From CAYLPT01 sp964385645 (GTDB taxonomy: Bacteria > Armatimonadota > Hebobacteria > Hebobacterales > Hebobacteraceae), in NCBI GenBank assembly GCA_964385645.1, contig CAYLPT010000102.1, positions 1 to 24,685 of the forward strand: a stretch of DNA of 24,685 bases, written 5' to 3'. Of the stretch, positions 7,311 through 15,404 are shown piece by piece. A program made the position numbers and the translations under genes. Position 1 is the first letter of the stretch. Each line of letters opens with the position of its first letter. Under the pieces are notes generated by a model that saw nothing but the letters and a program-made list of their open reading frames with translations, did not search any database and had not been told where the DNA came from.

Positions 7311-8330
7311 TCAGGCGATGAGGTCTTCCTCGTCCTGTTTGCGGATGAGGATCTTGCCCTCGGCGGCGAGCGCGCGGACGGCCATCACGACCTTCTCCTG
7401 GGCGGCGAGTACATCGCGGCGGCGCACCGGGCCGAGGAGCTCGAGCTCCTCCTTCAGGGCCGCGGCGGCGTTCTCGGAGAGGTTGTCGAAGACGGCCTGC
7501 TTCACCTCCTCCGAGGCGGCCTTGAGGGCCACCGCGAGGTCTGAGCCCTCGACCTCGCGCAGGGCGAGCTGGAGGGCGCGCGGCTCGAGGCCGGGCAGGT
7601 CGTCGAAGATGAACATGGACTCCCTGACCCGCTCGCCGACCTGGGGGTCGCGCTCGGCGAGGGCCGCCAGCACCGCGTTCTCGACCGCGAGGTCGGTCTG
7701 GTTGAGGATCTCGACGAGGGTTCTGGGGCCGGCGGCGGTGGTGGAGTCGGCGTCGCGCTCGCCGTCCGCGCCCCACTGGGCGGCCCGGCGGCGAAGCAGC
7801 GCATCCATGTCGGCGAGCGCGTCGGGGAGGGGATCGGCGCCCTTGACGAGCGCGAGCACGACCTCGGTGCGGACCTCGGCCGGGAGGGAGGACAGCAGCG
7901 CGCCGGCGGCCCGGCGGGGAAGGTGACGAAGGACGATGGCAATGGCGCAGGGGCGCTCGGCGCGCAGCAGGTGGGCGAGCTGCCGGGCGCCGAGGGCGGC
8001 GAGGGAGGCGAATGGCCGCCGCGCCCGCCGGGGCCGAAGCCGGGCCAGGGCCTCGCTTGCCTGCTCGGGGCCGAGCACACGGCGGAGGATCTCCTCAGCG
8101 ACGACCGGCCCCCCGGCCCCTGCGCCAGGCGAGGCGCGGAGGCCGAACTCGCGCCACACTGCCTTGCGGGTCTGCTCGTCCAGGTCGCCGAGCGCGCATA
8201 GCTCGGCCGCGATGACCTCGACCTGGGCCGGCTGGAGGCCGGAGCGCGCCAGGACCTCGGCCGCCTTCCGCGGGCCCAGCATGGCGGCCAGTACGGCGGC
8301 CTTCCTGGCGCCAGTGAGCTCCGCTACCAT
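7311..8330 (-). CDS. fliG: Flagellar motor switch protein FliG
   Basis: FliG is the rotor protein that contacts the stator and transmits switching to the flagellar motor on the cytoplasmic face of the MS ring. This 339-residue product has the usual length. The N-terminal domain begins TGARKAAVLAAMLGP; the middle domain has LLRAERPCAIAIVLRHLP near residue 115 (the EHPQ-type region); then come FIFDDLPGL near 240 and the C-terminal torque helix region FDNLSENAAAALKEELELLGPVRRRDV near 285-312. The EHPQ-type motif is degenerate (ERPC), which may alter FliM contact. The ATG overlaps the FliN stop by seven bases (ATGGTAG). It is the last gene of the chemotaxis/switch operon. Confidence 0.93.
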   Translation of the reverse strand: MVAELTGARKAAVLAAMLGPRKAAEVLARSGLQPAQVEVIAAELCALGDLDEQTRKAVWREFGLRASPGAGAGGPVVAEEILRRVLGPEQASEALARLRPRRARRPFASLAALGARQLAHLLRAERPCAIAIVLRHLPRRAAGALLSSLPAEVRTEVVLALVKGADPLPDALADMDALLRRRAAQWGADGERDADSTTAAGPRTLVEILNQTDLAVENAVLAALAERDPQVGERVRESMFIFDDLPGLEPRALQLALREVEGSDLAVALKAASEEVKQAVFDNLSENAAAALKEELELLGPVRRRDVLAAQEKVVMAVRALAAEGKILIRKQDEEDLIA

Positions 8331-8677
8331 GTCTCGCCGCCGGAGACGATCTCGGTGACCCGGAGGCCGAACTTGCCGTCCACCACCACGACCTCGCCCC
8401 TGGCCACGAGGCGGTCGTTCACCAACAGGTCCACGGGATCGCCGAGCAGCCGATCCAGCGTCACCACGGAGCCGGGAGCGAGCCTCAGCACCTCTCCCAC
8501 CGTCAACACGGTCCGGCCCAGCTCCACCCCGGCGCGCAGCTCGACATCACTCAGGAACTCCAGCGGCCGCGTCTCCGGGCCGGCGCGGTCGCCCGAGGAA
8601 GAGGGCTCAGGGGCCCCGGGCGACTCGGCAGGAGCCTCGCCCTGCCGCAGCTCTGTCGTGGTTGGCTTCTCGCTCAC
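8324..8677 (-). CDS. fliN: Flagellar motor switch protein FliN
   Basis: FliN forms the lower ring of the flagellar C-ring and helps receive CheY-P. The 117-residue product has an unstructured Pro/Ser/Glu-rich N-terminus (1-40) and a complete SpoA domain (45-112) with VELGRTVLTVGEVLRLAPGS, DPVDLLVNDRLVARGEVVVV and FGLRVTEIV, matching FliN throughout. There is no CheC-like domain, so it is FliN and not FliY. I chose the GTG at 8677 because GGAGG lies six bases upstream, inside the last codons of fliM, and the start overlaps the fliM stop (GTGA). An upstream in-frame ATG at 8764 lies wholly within fliM and is not used. Confidence 0.92.
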   Translation of the reverse strand: MSEKPTTTELRQGEAPAESPGAPEPSSSGDRAGPETRPLEFLSDVELRAGVELGRTVLTVGEVLRLAPGSVVTLDRLLGDPVDLLVNDRLVARGEVVVVDGKFGLRVTEIVSGGETW

Positions 8678-9666
8678 ATCGGACCTCCTTCTCTTGCCGC
8701 GTCGCCCGCGATCTCCACGGCGACGGTCTCCCCCACGGCGAGAGGGCGGCACAGCAGCTTGCACCGTTGGCCGACCAGCAGCTCTATCGGTTCGCCAACC
8801 GCTCTGTCGAGCATCAATACATCGCCCTCCTGTAACGAGGCAAGGTCGGCTAGCGAGAGCGAGGTCGCGCCCAGCCGGACGCGGCAGGTCACCGGCAGCC
8901 GTGCCGCCGCGCGCCGGACATCGGCTGGGCGAGGCGAGGGGGCGCCCTCGCCGGCCGCGGGCCGGCGGGCGAGCTTGAGCGGCAGGGATGGTAGGCAGAC
9001 GCTGGCCATCCCGACGAGCTGCCCGAGACGAACCTCGAAGGAGGCGACGGCGACCGGGTCGGTGGGCCGGGCGATCTCGGCCAGGGCCGCGCTGTGGGTG
9101 ATCTCCACCAGCTTGGGCGCAATGGGCGCGATGTTCTGCCAGGCGGCGCCGAGCTCGCCGAGCATGGTGGCCAGGGGGCGCCGGAGGAGGGCCGCCTCGA
9201 GTTCGGTGAGGGGCCGCGGCCGCTCCGGGGCCTCGGCCATGCCGCCGAGGGCGCGCTCCACGATCCAGGAGGCGATGGCGGGGTTGACCTCGAGCAGCCC
9301 GCGGCCAGGCAGGGGGCTGGCGGTGAAGATGCCGGCCACCGTGGGGTCGGGGACGGAGCGAGCGTACTGCTCGCAGGACATCTGGTCCACGGAGAGCAGG
9401 CTGACCTGGACGGGGTGGCTCAGGTGGGCCGAGAGGCTGGCGCCGACGGCAGCGGCGAAGGAGTGACAGCCAGCCTCGAGGGCCTGTACGGCGGTCGCGG
9501 GCAGGCCCTCGCTGCGGGCGAAGTCGTGGACCCGCGCCTCGTGCACCACGGGCGCGCCGCGCCGGGCCCGGCGGCTGCGGCCCTCCTCGCGGGCGGCGGC
9601 GGCGAGCGAGGCGAGCAGGCTGTCGAGCTCCTCCTGGGTGACGGCTCCTTCGGCGGACATGGTCAT
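8674..9666 (-). CDS. fliM: Flagellar motor switch protein FliM
   Basis: FliM links FliG and FliN in the C-ring and binds phosphorylated CheY. The 330-residue product starts with a CheY-binding motif (VTQEELDSLLASL, like LSQEEIDALL). The middle CheC-like domain follows (VQVSLLSVDQMSCEQYARS, then LLEVNPAIASWIVERALGG and PLTELEAALLRRPLATMLGELGAAW, about residues 95-175). A C-terminal SpoA domain spans about 245-320 (LGATSLSLADLASLQEGDVLMLD, EPIELLVGQRCKL). The GGxG motif reads GGMA. The start at 9666 was chosen by homology; ATG codons at 9666 and 9660 are both possible, and neither has a strong ribosome-binding site. It lies 25 bases after cheX. Confidence 0.9.
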   Translation of the reverse strand: MTMSAEGAVTQEELDSLLASLAAAAREEGRSRRARRGAPVVHEARVHDFARSEGLPATAVQALEAGCHSFAAAVGASLSAHLSHPVQVSLLSVDQMSCEQYARSVPDPTVAGIFTASPLPGRGLLEVNPAIASWIVERALGGMAEAPERPRPLTELEAALLRRPLATMLGELGAAWQNIAPIAPKLVEITHSAALAEIARPTDPVAVASFEVRLGQLVGMASVCLPSLPLKLARRPAAGEGAPSPRPADVRRAAARLPVTCRVRLGATSLSLADLASLQEGDVLMLDRAVGEPIELLVGQRCKLLCRPLAVGETVAVEIAGDAAREGGPM

Positions 9667-9691
9667 CGCGATCTGCCCCGCCGCGGCCGCC

Positions 9692-10162
9692 TCAAGACGC
9701 GGCAGAGGTCTCCTCCAGCGCGACGTTGATCTCGATCTTGCCGAGGTCGGTGTAGAGGGGTACCACGAGCGCCGGTGTGGTAGTGGAGACCTCGATATTG
9801 GCGCCCCGCACAAGGGTGGGCGGGGTGATCTCACACTGGTAGCCGGCCCGCGCGAGCAGGCCAGCGGCGTTGCCGCTGATCATGTTGCCGAGCTCGGCGA
9901 CGGCGCTGCTGGCCAGCTCGTCGAAGGTCATCGGGGGGGTGCTGGACATCGCCGCGGCGACCTTGGTGGCGGTGACCAGGGACATGCCGTAGACGACGTG
10001 ACCCCGGACCGCGCCCGTGACGCCGATGACGATCGAGCTCTGCTGGGTGGTGAAGGTGGCGCTGCGCACCGCGAGCTGCCCGGACTCGGGCCGGGACTTG
10101 ATGACCGACTCGAGGACCTCTATGCCGGCGGTTACGAAGGGGTTGATGAACTCAGCCTTCAC
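9692..10162 (-). CDS. cheX: Chemotaxis phosphatase CheX
   Basis: CheX dephosphorylates CheY-P to end the chemotactic signal. The 156-residue product is full-length for the family. It starts KAEFINPFVTAGIEVLESV, contains VIGVTGAVRGHVVYGMS, and has the catalytic ExxN motif in AVAELGNMISGNAAGLL (Glu90 and Asn93), which is intact. The start is the GTG at 10162, overlapping the cheY stop (GTGA), with GGGAGG nine bases upstream; the open frame further upstream is cheY's own sequence read in another frame. With CheC compromised at one site, CheX may be the main phosphatase of this system. Confidence 0.9.
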   Translation of the reverse strand: MKAEFINPFVTAGIEVLESVIKSRPESGQLAVRSATFTTQQSSIVIGVTGAVRGHVVYGMSLVTATKVAAAMSSTPPMTFDELASSAVAELGNMISGNAAGLLARAGYQCEITPPTLVRGANIEVSTTTPALVVPLYTDLGKIEINVALEETSAAS

Positions 10163-10533
10163 GGCCGCCGGCCTCCCGGCAGCGCCTTCCGCACGGCCTC
10201 CACCACTTTCTCGGCCTTGAAGGGCTTGACGATGTAGTCCGCCGCCCCGGACTTGAGGGCCTCCTTGACACTGCGCTCCTGCCCGAGGGCGGTGCACATA
10301 ATGACGGTCGCGTGAGAGTCCATGCTGCGGATCTGGCGCAGGGCGGCCAGCCCGTCCATCTCGGGCATGGTGATGTCCATCATCACCAGGTCGGGCTGCA
10401 GCTCCCGGTAGCGCTCGACGGCGGCGCGGCCGTTGTCGGCCTCGCCCACGACCTCGAAGCCCGCCTCGGCAAGGAGCTTGCGCAGGGTGACGCGCATGAA
10501 CAGGGCGTCGTCAACCACGAGGATGCCGGACAT
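10159..10533 (-). CDS. cheY: Chemotaxis response regulator CheY
   Basis: CheY is phosphorylated by CheA and then binds the motor switch. The 124-residue single receiver domain has all key residues: the acidic pair in VVDDA (Asp8, Asp9), phospho-acceptor Asp53 in LVMMDITMPEMDG, Thr81 in VIMCTALG and Lys103 in YIVKPFKAEK. The ATG at 10533 has GGAGGAG upstream and begins 23 bases inside the end of cheB, so the two are translationally coupled. There is no DNA-binding domain. Position before cheX and fliM fits motor output. Confidence 0.94.
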   Translation of the reverse strand: MSGILVVDDALFMRVTLRKLLAEAGFEVVGEADNGRAAVERYRELQPDLVMMDITMPEMDGLAALRQIRSMDSHATVIMCTALGQERSVKEALKSGAADYIVKPFKAEKVVEAVRKALPGGRRP

Positions 10534-11641
10534 CGGGCTTCTCTCCTCCGGCGCGCCGCGGCGAGGGTCCCGCGGGCGCGGTGGTCGCGGGTCGGCGGCG
10601 CCGGGAGATGAGCTCACAGATGCGGGGGGCGATGAGGTGAAGGGGGAGGACGGCGTCCACGGCGCCGCGCTCGAGGGCGGCCCTCGGCATGCCGTAGACG
10701 ACACAGGTGGACTCCTCCTGGGCGATGGTCGCGCCGCCGGCCCGCCTCACCGCCCTCGCGCCCTCCGCCCCGTCTCGGCCCATGCCGGTGAGGACCACCC
10801 CGATGCAGCCGGTCCCATAGGCCGCCGCGGCGGAGGCCATGAGCGGGTCGGCGGCCGGTCGGGCGCCCCGGACGGGCGGGTCGCGCGTGATCCGAACGCG
10901 CCCGGCCGGGCCGACGAGCATGTGGCGGCCCCCGGGCGCGATGAGCACGCAGCCGGCCGCGATAGGGTCCCCGTCGGCCGCTTCCCGGACGGCAAGAGGG
11001 GACAGCGCGTCCAGCCTGGCTGCGAGGGCGGCGGTGAAGCCCTCCGGCATGTGCTGCGCGATGAGCAGGCAGGCGGGAAGATCGGTGGGCAGCCGGGGGA
11101 GGATTGCCTCCAGCGCGCGCGGGCCGCCGGTGGAGCTCGCCACCGCCACCACGCAGTCGGCCGAGGAAACAGGCGGCAGCGACGCGGCGGGGCCGCCCGG
11201 TGTGCCCGTGGGCGTGACGGAGGCGGGCAGGACCCTGGCGCCGGCGGCCATGCGCACCTTCGCGCAGAGCGTGTCGCGAATGCCCTCGATCTCCATAGAG
11301 ATGGGCCCCGAGGGCTTGCAGACGAAGTCCACCGCGCCGAGGGCGAGGCTGCGGACCGTCTCCTGCGCGCCCCGGCGCGTGCGGCTGCTCAGCATCACCA
11401 CTGGCGTGGGCCGGCGGGCCATGATGCGCGCGAGGGCCGTCAGCCCATCCACGCCGGGCATCTCGACGTCCAGGGTGATGACATCGGGGCGCAGCGTTTC
11501 CGTCTTCGCCACCGCCTCCTCGCCATCGCGCGCCGCGCCGACGACGCAGATGACGGGGCTGGACTCCAGCAGGTCGGCGATCATGCGGCGCATGAGCGCG
11601 GAGTCGTCCACCACCAAGACTCGGATCGGCCCCGGCGTCAC
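10511..11641 (-). CDS. cheB: Chemotaxis response regulator / protein-glutamate methylesterase CheB
   Basis: CheB demethylates (and deamidates) chemoreceptors for adaptation. The 376-residue product has an N-terminal receiver domain (Asp58 in VITLDVEMPGVDGL) and a C-terminal methylesterase domain. The catalytic triad residues are visible: Ser170 in VASSTGGP, His197 in LIAQHMPEGF and Asp290 in LTGMGRDGAEG. The linker (about 135-160) is Pro/Thr/Ser-rich. The start is GTG, overlapping the cheD stop (GTGA). The C-terminal 30 residues are Arg/Pro-rich and run into cheY. No CheR methyltransferase is present in the window, so the partner enzyme must lie elsewhere. Confidence 0.94.
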   Translation of the reverse strand: MTPGPIRVLVVDDSALMRRMIADLLESSPVICVVGAARDGEEAVAKTETLRPDVITLDVEMPGVDGLTALARIMARRPTPVVMLSSRTRRGAQETVRSLALGAVDFVCKPSGPISMEIEGIRDTLCAKVRMAAGARVLPASVTPTGTPGGPAASLPPVSSADCVVAVASSTGGPRALEAILPRLPTDLPACLLIAQHMPEGFTAALAARLDALSPLAVREAADGDPIAAGCVLIAPGGRHMLVGPAGRVRITRDPPVRGARPAADPLMASAAAAYGTGCIGVVLTGMGRDGAEGARAVRRAGGATIAQEESTCVVYGMPRAALERGAVDAVLPLHLIAPRICELISRRRRPATTAPAGPSPRRAGGEKPDVRHPRG

Positions 11642-12162
11642 CGCTGGCCCCCAAGCCTCGCCAGCGTCCTCTCGCCCCCGCGCAGCGTCTTCAGCACCAC
11701 CTCACCGGTGCCCACGACCAGGCGCACCGAGCGGCTCTCGCGGCCGCCCGTGTCGTCTGCGGCGATGGCGACGCCCTCGCGCTCGAGCGCGACGCGCACC
11801 GCGGCGATGTTGCGAGCGCCGATGCCCAGGCTCGGCGTCGGGTCGGGCGCCTCGAGCACGTTGGCGCCGCCGACGAGCGCGGCGCGCAGCCGGCGCCGGC
11901 GGGCGCCGGCGACAGCGAGCTCCTCCAGCAGAAGCGGCACGGCCTCTTCGGCGTACTTGGCGGGCCCCTCGGCAGACCGCCCGGGATCGCAGGTTGGCGC
12001 CCTCCCAGGTAGCACGACGTGGATCATGCCGGCCACGATCGCCTCGGGGTCATAGGCGCACGCCACCACACAGGAGCCGAGCCCGAGCGCGGCGAGCGCC
12101 ACCGCGAGGTCGGTGCTGACGAAGAGCTGACCCATGTTGACCATCAGCACGCGCTCGCACAT
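11638..12162 (-). CDS. cheD: Chemoreceptor glutamine deamidase CheD
   Basis: CheD deamidates receptor glutamines and binds CheC, stimulating its phosphatase activity. The product (174 residues from 12162) contains the catalytic core ALGLGSCVVACAYDP with Cys31, then GMIHVVLPG with His48, and the typical KYAEEAVPLLLEEL and LVGGANVLE segments. The Thr that completes the triad in Thermotoga CheD, directly before LGLGSC, is Ala here (from memory of that structure). Two starts are possible: the ATG at 12162, after GAGGGTGG, and the ATG at 12144, which forms a TGATG overlap with the cheC stop and gives 168 residues, closer to usual family length. I cannot decide between them. Confidence 0.9.
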   Translation of the reverse strand: MCERVLMVNMGQLFVSTDLAVALAALGLGSCVVACAYDPEAIVAGMIHVVLPGRAPTCDPGRSAEGPAKYAEEAVPLLLEELAVAGARRRRLRAALVGGANVLEAPDPTPSLGIGARNIAAVRVALEREGVAIAADDTGGRESRSVRLVVGTGEVVLKTLRGGERTLARLGGQR

Positions 12163-12779
12163 CCACCCTCGGGCGCGACCGCCCGTAGCAGCCTCGGCAG
12201 CGACTGTGTGGTGGGCGCCAGGATCATGCGCCCCCCCAGCTCCCGAGACCCCTCGCCGAAGCGGGCCTCGATGAACAGGATCTCGGAGCCCGCCTCGTGC
12301 AGGGGCAGTACCGCCGAGGTGAGCACTCCGCCGGCCATGTCCACCGCAGCGGCGGGCGGGGAGGGGGTGACGGCGAGCCCGGCGAGGGCCTCGAGCGCGC
12401 CGAGGTAGGAGGAGGCGAGGATGTTGGCCGCCTCACAGAGAGCGGAGAGCTCCAGCTCGTCGAGCTCGGCCGGGGCGTCCCAGTTGGCCCCGGTGAGGGT
12501 ATGGACGAGCTGCGCGGCGTCGGCGAGGGGGAAGACCACGACGAAGCGCCCGGAGACGTCGCCCCTCACCTGGCAGACGATGCCGACGATGAGCTGCTCG
12601 GGGTCGCCGAGCAGGTTGGGGACCTGCTCGATGGGGACGATGCGCACCCGGGTGTAGGAGTTCTCCACCGGCTTGCCGGCGAGCGCGCTGAGGGAGGCCG
12701 TGGCCTTGAGCGCCCCGGTGCGGCCGATGAGCTCCAGGAGGTCGAGGGGGTGCGGGCCGATGGGCGCGCCCTCGAGCAT
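12144..12779 (-). CDS. cheC: CheY-P phosphatase CheC with one degenerate active site
   Basis: CheC is a pseudo-symmetric phosphatase with two ExxN active sites. This 211-residue product keeps the second site in LSALCEAANILASSYLGAL (Glu116, Asn119). At the first site, where CheC has EIGNIGAGNA, this protein reads LIGRTGALKA, so Glu becomes Leu17 and Asn becomes Arg20. The remaining landmarks (VRIVPIEQVPNLLGDPEQLIVGI, VRGDVSGRFVVVFPL) align well with CheC. The ATG at 12779 starts two bases after the cheA stop, and the gene overlaps cheD. It is probably a single-site phosphatase or mainly a CheD-binding protein. Confidence 0.87.
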   Translation of the reverse strand: MLEGAPIGPHPLDLLELIGRTGALKATASLSALAGKPVENSYTRVRIVPIEQVPNLLGDPEQLIVGIVCQVRGDVSGRFVVVFPLADAAQLVHTLTGANWDAPAELDELELSALCEAANILASSYLGALEALAGLAVTPSPPAAAVDMAGGVLTSAVLPLHEAGSEILFIEARFGEGSRELGGRMILAPTTQSLPRLLRAVAPEGGCASAC

Positions 12780-12781
12780 GG

Positions 12782-14788
12782 CTAGCCTGCCCCCGCCGCG
12801 CAGGAGGCAGGCCGGGCTGCCGGCACTGCCCGCGGTGCGGCCCTCAGGCCTTTGCGCTCGAGCAGGCTGGCGACATCGAGGACGAGGGCGACCGCGCCGT
12901 CGCCGAGGATGGTCGCGCCCAAGACGCCCGGGACCTCGCCCAGCGCGGGGCCGACGGGCTTGATGACGACCTCTTGATCGCCGACCAGCTCATCCACGAT
13001 GAAGCCGAACTCGTGGCCGCCGCTGCGCACGCGCACGACGTCCACCGGGGAGCCCGGCCGAGCGGGCGCCGGCCCGGGCTCGCCCACGACCTCCCGGAGC
13101 CCCACAAGCGGCAGGGCGCGCCCGCGGAGCGTGGCGGCCAGTCGGCCGTGGACGGCCTGAACCGACGCGGGCCCGAGGCGCGCGGTCTCGATGACGTAGG
13201 CCAACGGGATGGCGACCGTGGTCTGGCCCGCGCGCACGAGCAGGGCCTGCGATATGGCGAGGGTGAGCGGGAGGCGCATGGTCACCGTGGTGCCCGCCCC
13301 GCGGGCAGTGCGGATGTGCACCGAGCCGCGCAAGCGGGCCACATGCGCCTTCACCACATCCATGCCAACCCCGCGGCCGGAGATGTCAGTGACCCGCTCG
13401 GCCGTCGAGAGCCCTGACGCGAAGACGAGCTGAGCGGTCTTCTCGGGCGACAGGGCCGCGGCCGCGCCCGCCGAGATGACGCCCCGCCTGAGCGCAAGGG
13501 CCTTGAGCTTCTCGAGGTCCATACCGGCGCCGTCGTCGCGCACCTCGATGACGACCTGGTCCTCCTCCTGTCGCGCGGCAAGGGTGATCGTCGCGCGGCG
13601 GGGCTTGCCGGCCCTCTCGCGCACCTCCGGCGGCTCGACACCGTGGTCAATGGCGTTGCGCAGCAGATGCCCAAGGGGGTCCACCATCTCCTCGATCACG
13701 GAGCGGTCGAGCTCGGTCTCCTCCCCCACGAAGGAGAGGTCCACCTCCTTGCCCAACTCCGCGGAGAGGTCTCGCACCGGGCGGGGGAAGCGGCGGAAGA
13801 GCTGTGCGACCGGCAGCATGCGGGTCCTCATCACCTCCTCCTGCAGCTCGCCGACCACGCGGGCCATGTGCTGCCCGGCCTCTTTCAGTTCCCGCACGAG
13901 CTCGCCGGCGGGCTGTTCGCCGCCCAGGGCGAGGCCGATGCGGGCCACGCGATTGCGTTCCGTCACCAGCTCGCCCACCAGGTTCATGAGTCGCTCCAGC
14001 CGCGCGACGTTCACCCGCACCGTCTGCCCGCCGGCCCTGGCGGACGGTGGGCCGGGCGGGCGCTCGCGCTCCACGGCCTGGCGACCGGCGGCTCGGTCAT
14101 CGCAGGCGACCTCTCCCTGCGGCTTGTCGGCCGGCGCGACCTCGACACCCTCGACTTCGGAGACGCCCTCGAGCGCCCAGCGCACGGCGTCCTCGCCGGC
14201 CCCCGTGGAGACGAGGAGGGTGAACTCGCGGGTGAAGCGGCCGGCCTCGATCTCCTCCCGCGGCGGCGAGGCGCCCACGATGTCGGCCACCGCCTCCACG
14301 GCAGCAAGCACGACCTGGGCCCGCACGGAGGGCATCTCGCAGTCGGCTCTCAGGCGCACCTTGACCCCCAGCGTCTCGCTCGCGGACGGGCGGGGTACCT
14401 CGGCGGCGGCCCGCTCGAGGCCGGCGACGAGGTCCGCGGCCTCGACGTCGTCGGAGCCGCCGGCGGCGATGCGCTGGTGCATGGTCTTGACCGCGTCGGC
14501 AGCGCGCAGCAGCAGGGTCATCAGCCCCGGCTCCGGGCGCGCGGCGCCGGAGCGGAAGCGCTCGAGCAGGCCCTCGGCCGCGTGGCACAGCCGGGACATG
14601 TTGACGAAGCCCATCGCCGCGGCGGCGCTCTTGAGCGAGTGCGCGGCGCGGAAGACCTCCTCGAGGGGCGACGGGCTGTCGGGCTCGCGCTCGAGCCTGA
14701 GCAGGCCCTCGTCGAGGGCAGCGACCTGCTCCTCGGCCTCGTCGAGGAAGAGCGGAAGGTACTCCCGAAGGTCGGGCGTCTCGGACAC
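12782..14788 (-). CDS. cheA: Chemotaxis histidine kinase CheA
   Basis: CheA autophosphorylates in response to receptor state and passes phosphate to CheY and CheB. The 668-residue product has an Hpt domain with phospho-acceptor His50 in FRAAHSLKSAAAAMGF. A P2-like CheY-docking domain follows (about 130-230), then dimerisation helices (ARLERLMNLVGELVTERNRV). The ATPase has an N box (LLRNAIDHGVEPPEVRERAG, near 375), G1 (VRDDGAGMD, near 418) and G2 (GRGVGMDVVKAHVARL, near 470). A CheW-like P5 domain (about 530-655) completes it. I chose the GTG at 14788 because GGGAGG is five bases upstream and homology starts there, although the frame is open to 14878. All catalytic motifs are intact. Confidence 0.95.
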   Translation of the reverse strand: MSETPDLREYLPLFLDEAEEQVAALDEGLLRLEREPDSPSPLEEVFRAAHSLKSAAAAMGFVNMSRLCHAAEGLLERFRSGAARPEPGLMTLLLRAADAVKTMHQRIAAGGSDDVEAADLVAGLERAAAEVPRPSASETLGVKVRLRADCEMPSVRAQVVLAAVEAVADIVGASPPREEIEAGRFTREFTLLVSTGAGEDAVRWALEGVSEVEGVEVAPADKPQGEVACDDRAAGRQAVERERPPGPPSARAGGQTVRVNVARLERLMNLVGELVTERNRVARIGLALGGEQPAGELVRELKEAGQHMARVVGELQEEVMRTRMLPVAQLFRRFPRPVRDLSAELGKEVDLSFVGEETELDRSVIEEMVDPLGHLLRNAIDHGVEPPEVRERAGKPRRATITLAARQEEDQVVIEVRDDGAGMDLEKLKALALRRGVISAGAAAALSPEKTAQLVFASGLSTAERVTDISGRGVGMDVVKAHVARLRGSVHIRTARGAGTTVTMRLPLTLAISQALLVRAGQTTVAIPLAYVIETARLGPASVQAVHGRLAATLRGRALPLVGLREVVGEPGPAPARPGSPVDVVRVRSGGHEFGFIVDELVGDQEVVIKPVGPALGEVPGVLGATILGDGAVALVLDVASLLERKGLRAAPRAVPAARPASCAAGAG

Positions 14789-14813
14789 CGGGGCCTCCCC
14801 CCTCGAAGCGGGC

Positions 14814-15314
14814 TCAGGCGCGGCCCTCCTCGGCCCCGGCCTGGGCCGCGGCGGAGGCGAGCGACGCGGTCTCGACACGGGGCAGGATCTGCTCTAGATC
14901 CAGGATGACGATCAGGCGGTCCTCAAGCCTGGCCACTCCGCGCAGGTAGGGTGAGTCGGAGGTGGTTAGCAGGGAGGAGGGAGGCTCGACGGCCTCGCGG
15001 CGGACCGAGATGGTCTCCGTGACCGCATCCACGAGTAGGCCGAGGAGGCCGGTGCGGGTCTCGACGACGACGATACGGGAGGCCACGGTCGGTTCCGCGG
15101 CGGGGAGGCCGAAGCGCCTCCGAAGGTCAACGACGGGGACGATGGCGCCCCGCAGGTTGATGACGCCCTCGACGAAGGCGGGCGCGTGGGGCACCCGGGT
15201 GATCTGCTCCCGGGTGACGATAGAGTTCACGGCTGCGATGTCCACGCCGTAGCTCTCGCCGCCGAGTTGGAGGACGACGAGTTGCTCGCCCTGCGCCTCC
15301 GCGCGTGCTGTCAT
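14814..15314 (-). CDS. cheW: Chemotaxis coupling protein CheW
   Basis: CheW bridges chemoreceptors and CheA in the signalling array. The 166-residue product is a single CheW domain with the expected landmarks: EQLVVLQLGGESYGVDIAAV, FVEGVINLRGAIVPVVDLRRR, RIVVVETRTGLLGLLVDAV and YLRGVARLEDRLIVILDLE. A short Ala-rich tail follows. The ATG at 15314 has GGGAGG six bases upstream. It is the first gene of the ten-gene chemotaxis/switch operon, with cheA starting 25 bases after its stop. Confidence 0.95.
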   Translation of the reverse strand: MTARAEAQGEQLVVLQLGGESYGVDIAAVNSIVTREQITRVPHAPAFVEGVINLRGAIVPVVDLRRRFGLPAAEPTVASRIVVVETRTGLLGLLVDAVTETISVRREAVEPPSSLLTTSDSPYLRGVARLEDRLIVILDLEQILPRVETASLASAAAQAGAEEGRA

Positions 15315-15334
15315 GGCATCCCTCCCGGCCGGCC

Positions 15335-15361
15335 CGGCGGGCCGCGGGGGCGGCCCGGCCG
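15335..15361 (-). terminator. GC-rich hairpin between the AraC gene and cheW
   Basis: CGGGCCG (15338-15344) and CGGCCCG (15351-15357) form a perfect 7-bp stem with a six-base loop, extendable by three pairs past a bulge. It lies after the AraC-family stop and before the cheW ribosome-binding site. It could attenuate readthrough into the che operon or mark a processing site; no T-tract follows. Confidence 0.3.
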
Positions 15362-15404
15362 CGGTTGGCTCCAGGGGAGGTATCGGTGAGGCGCGGGACT
15401 CCCT

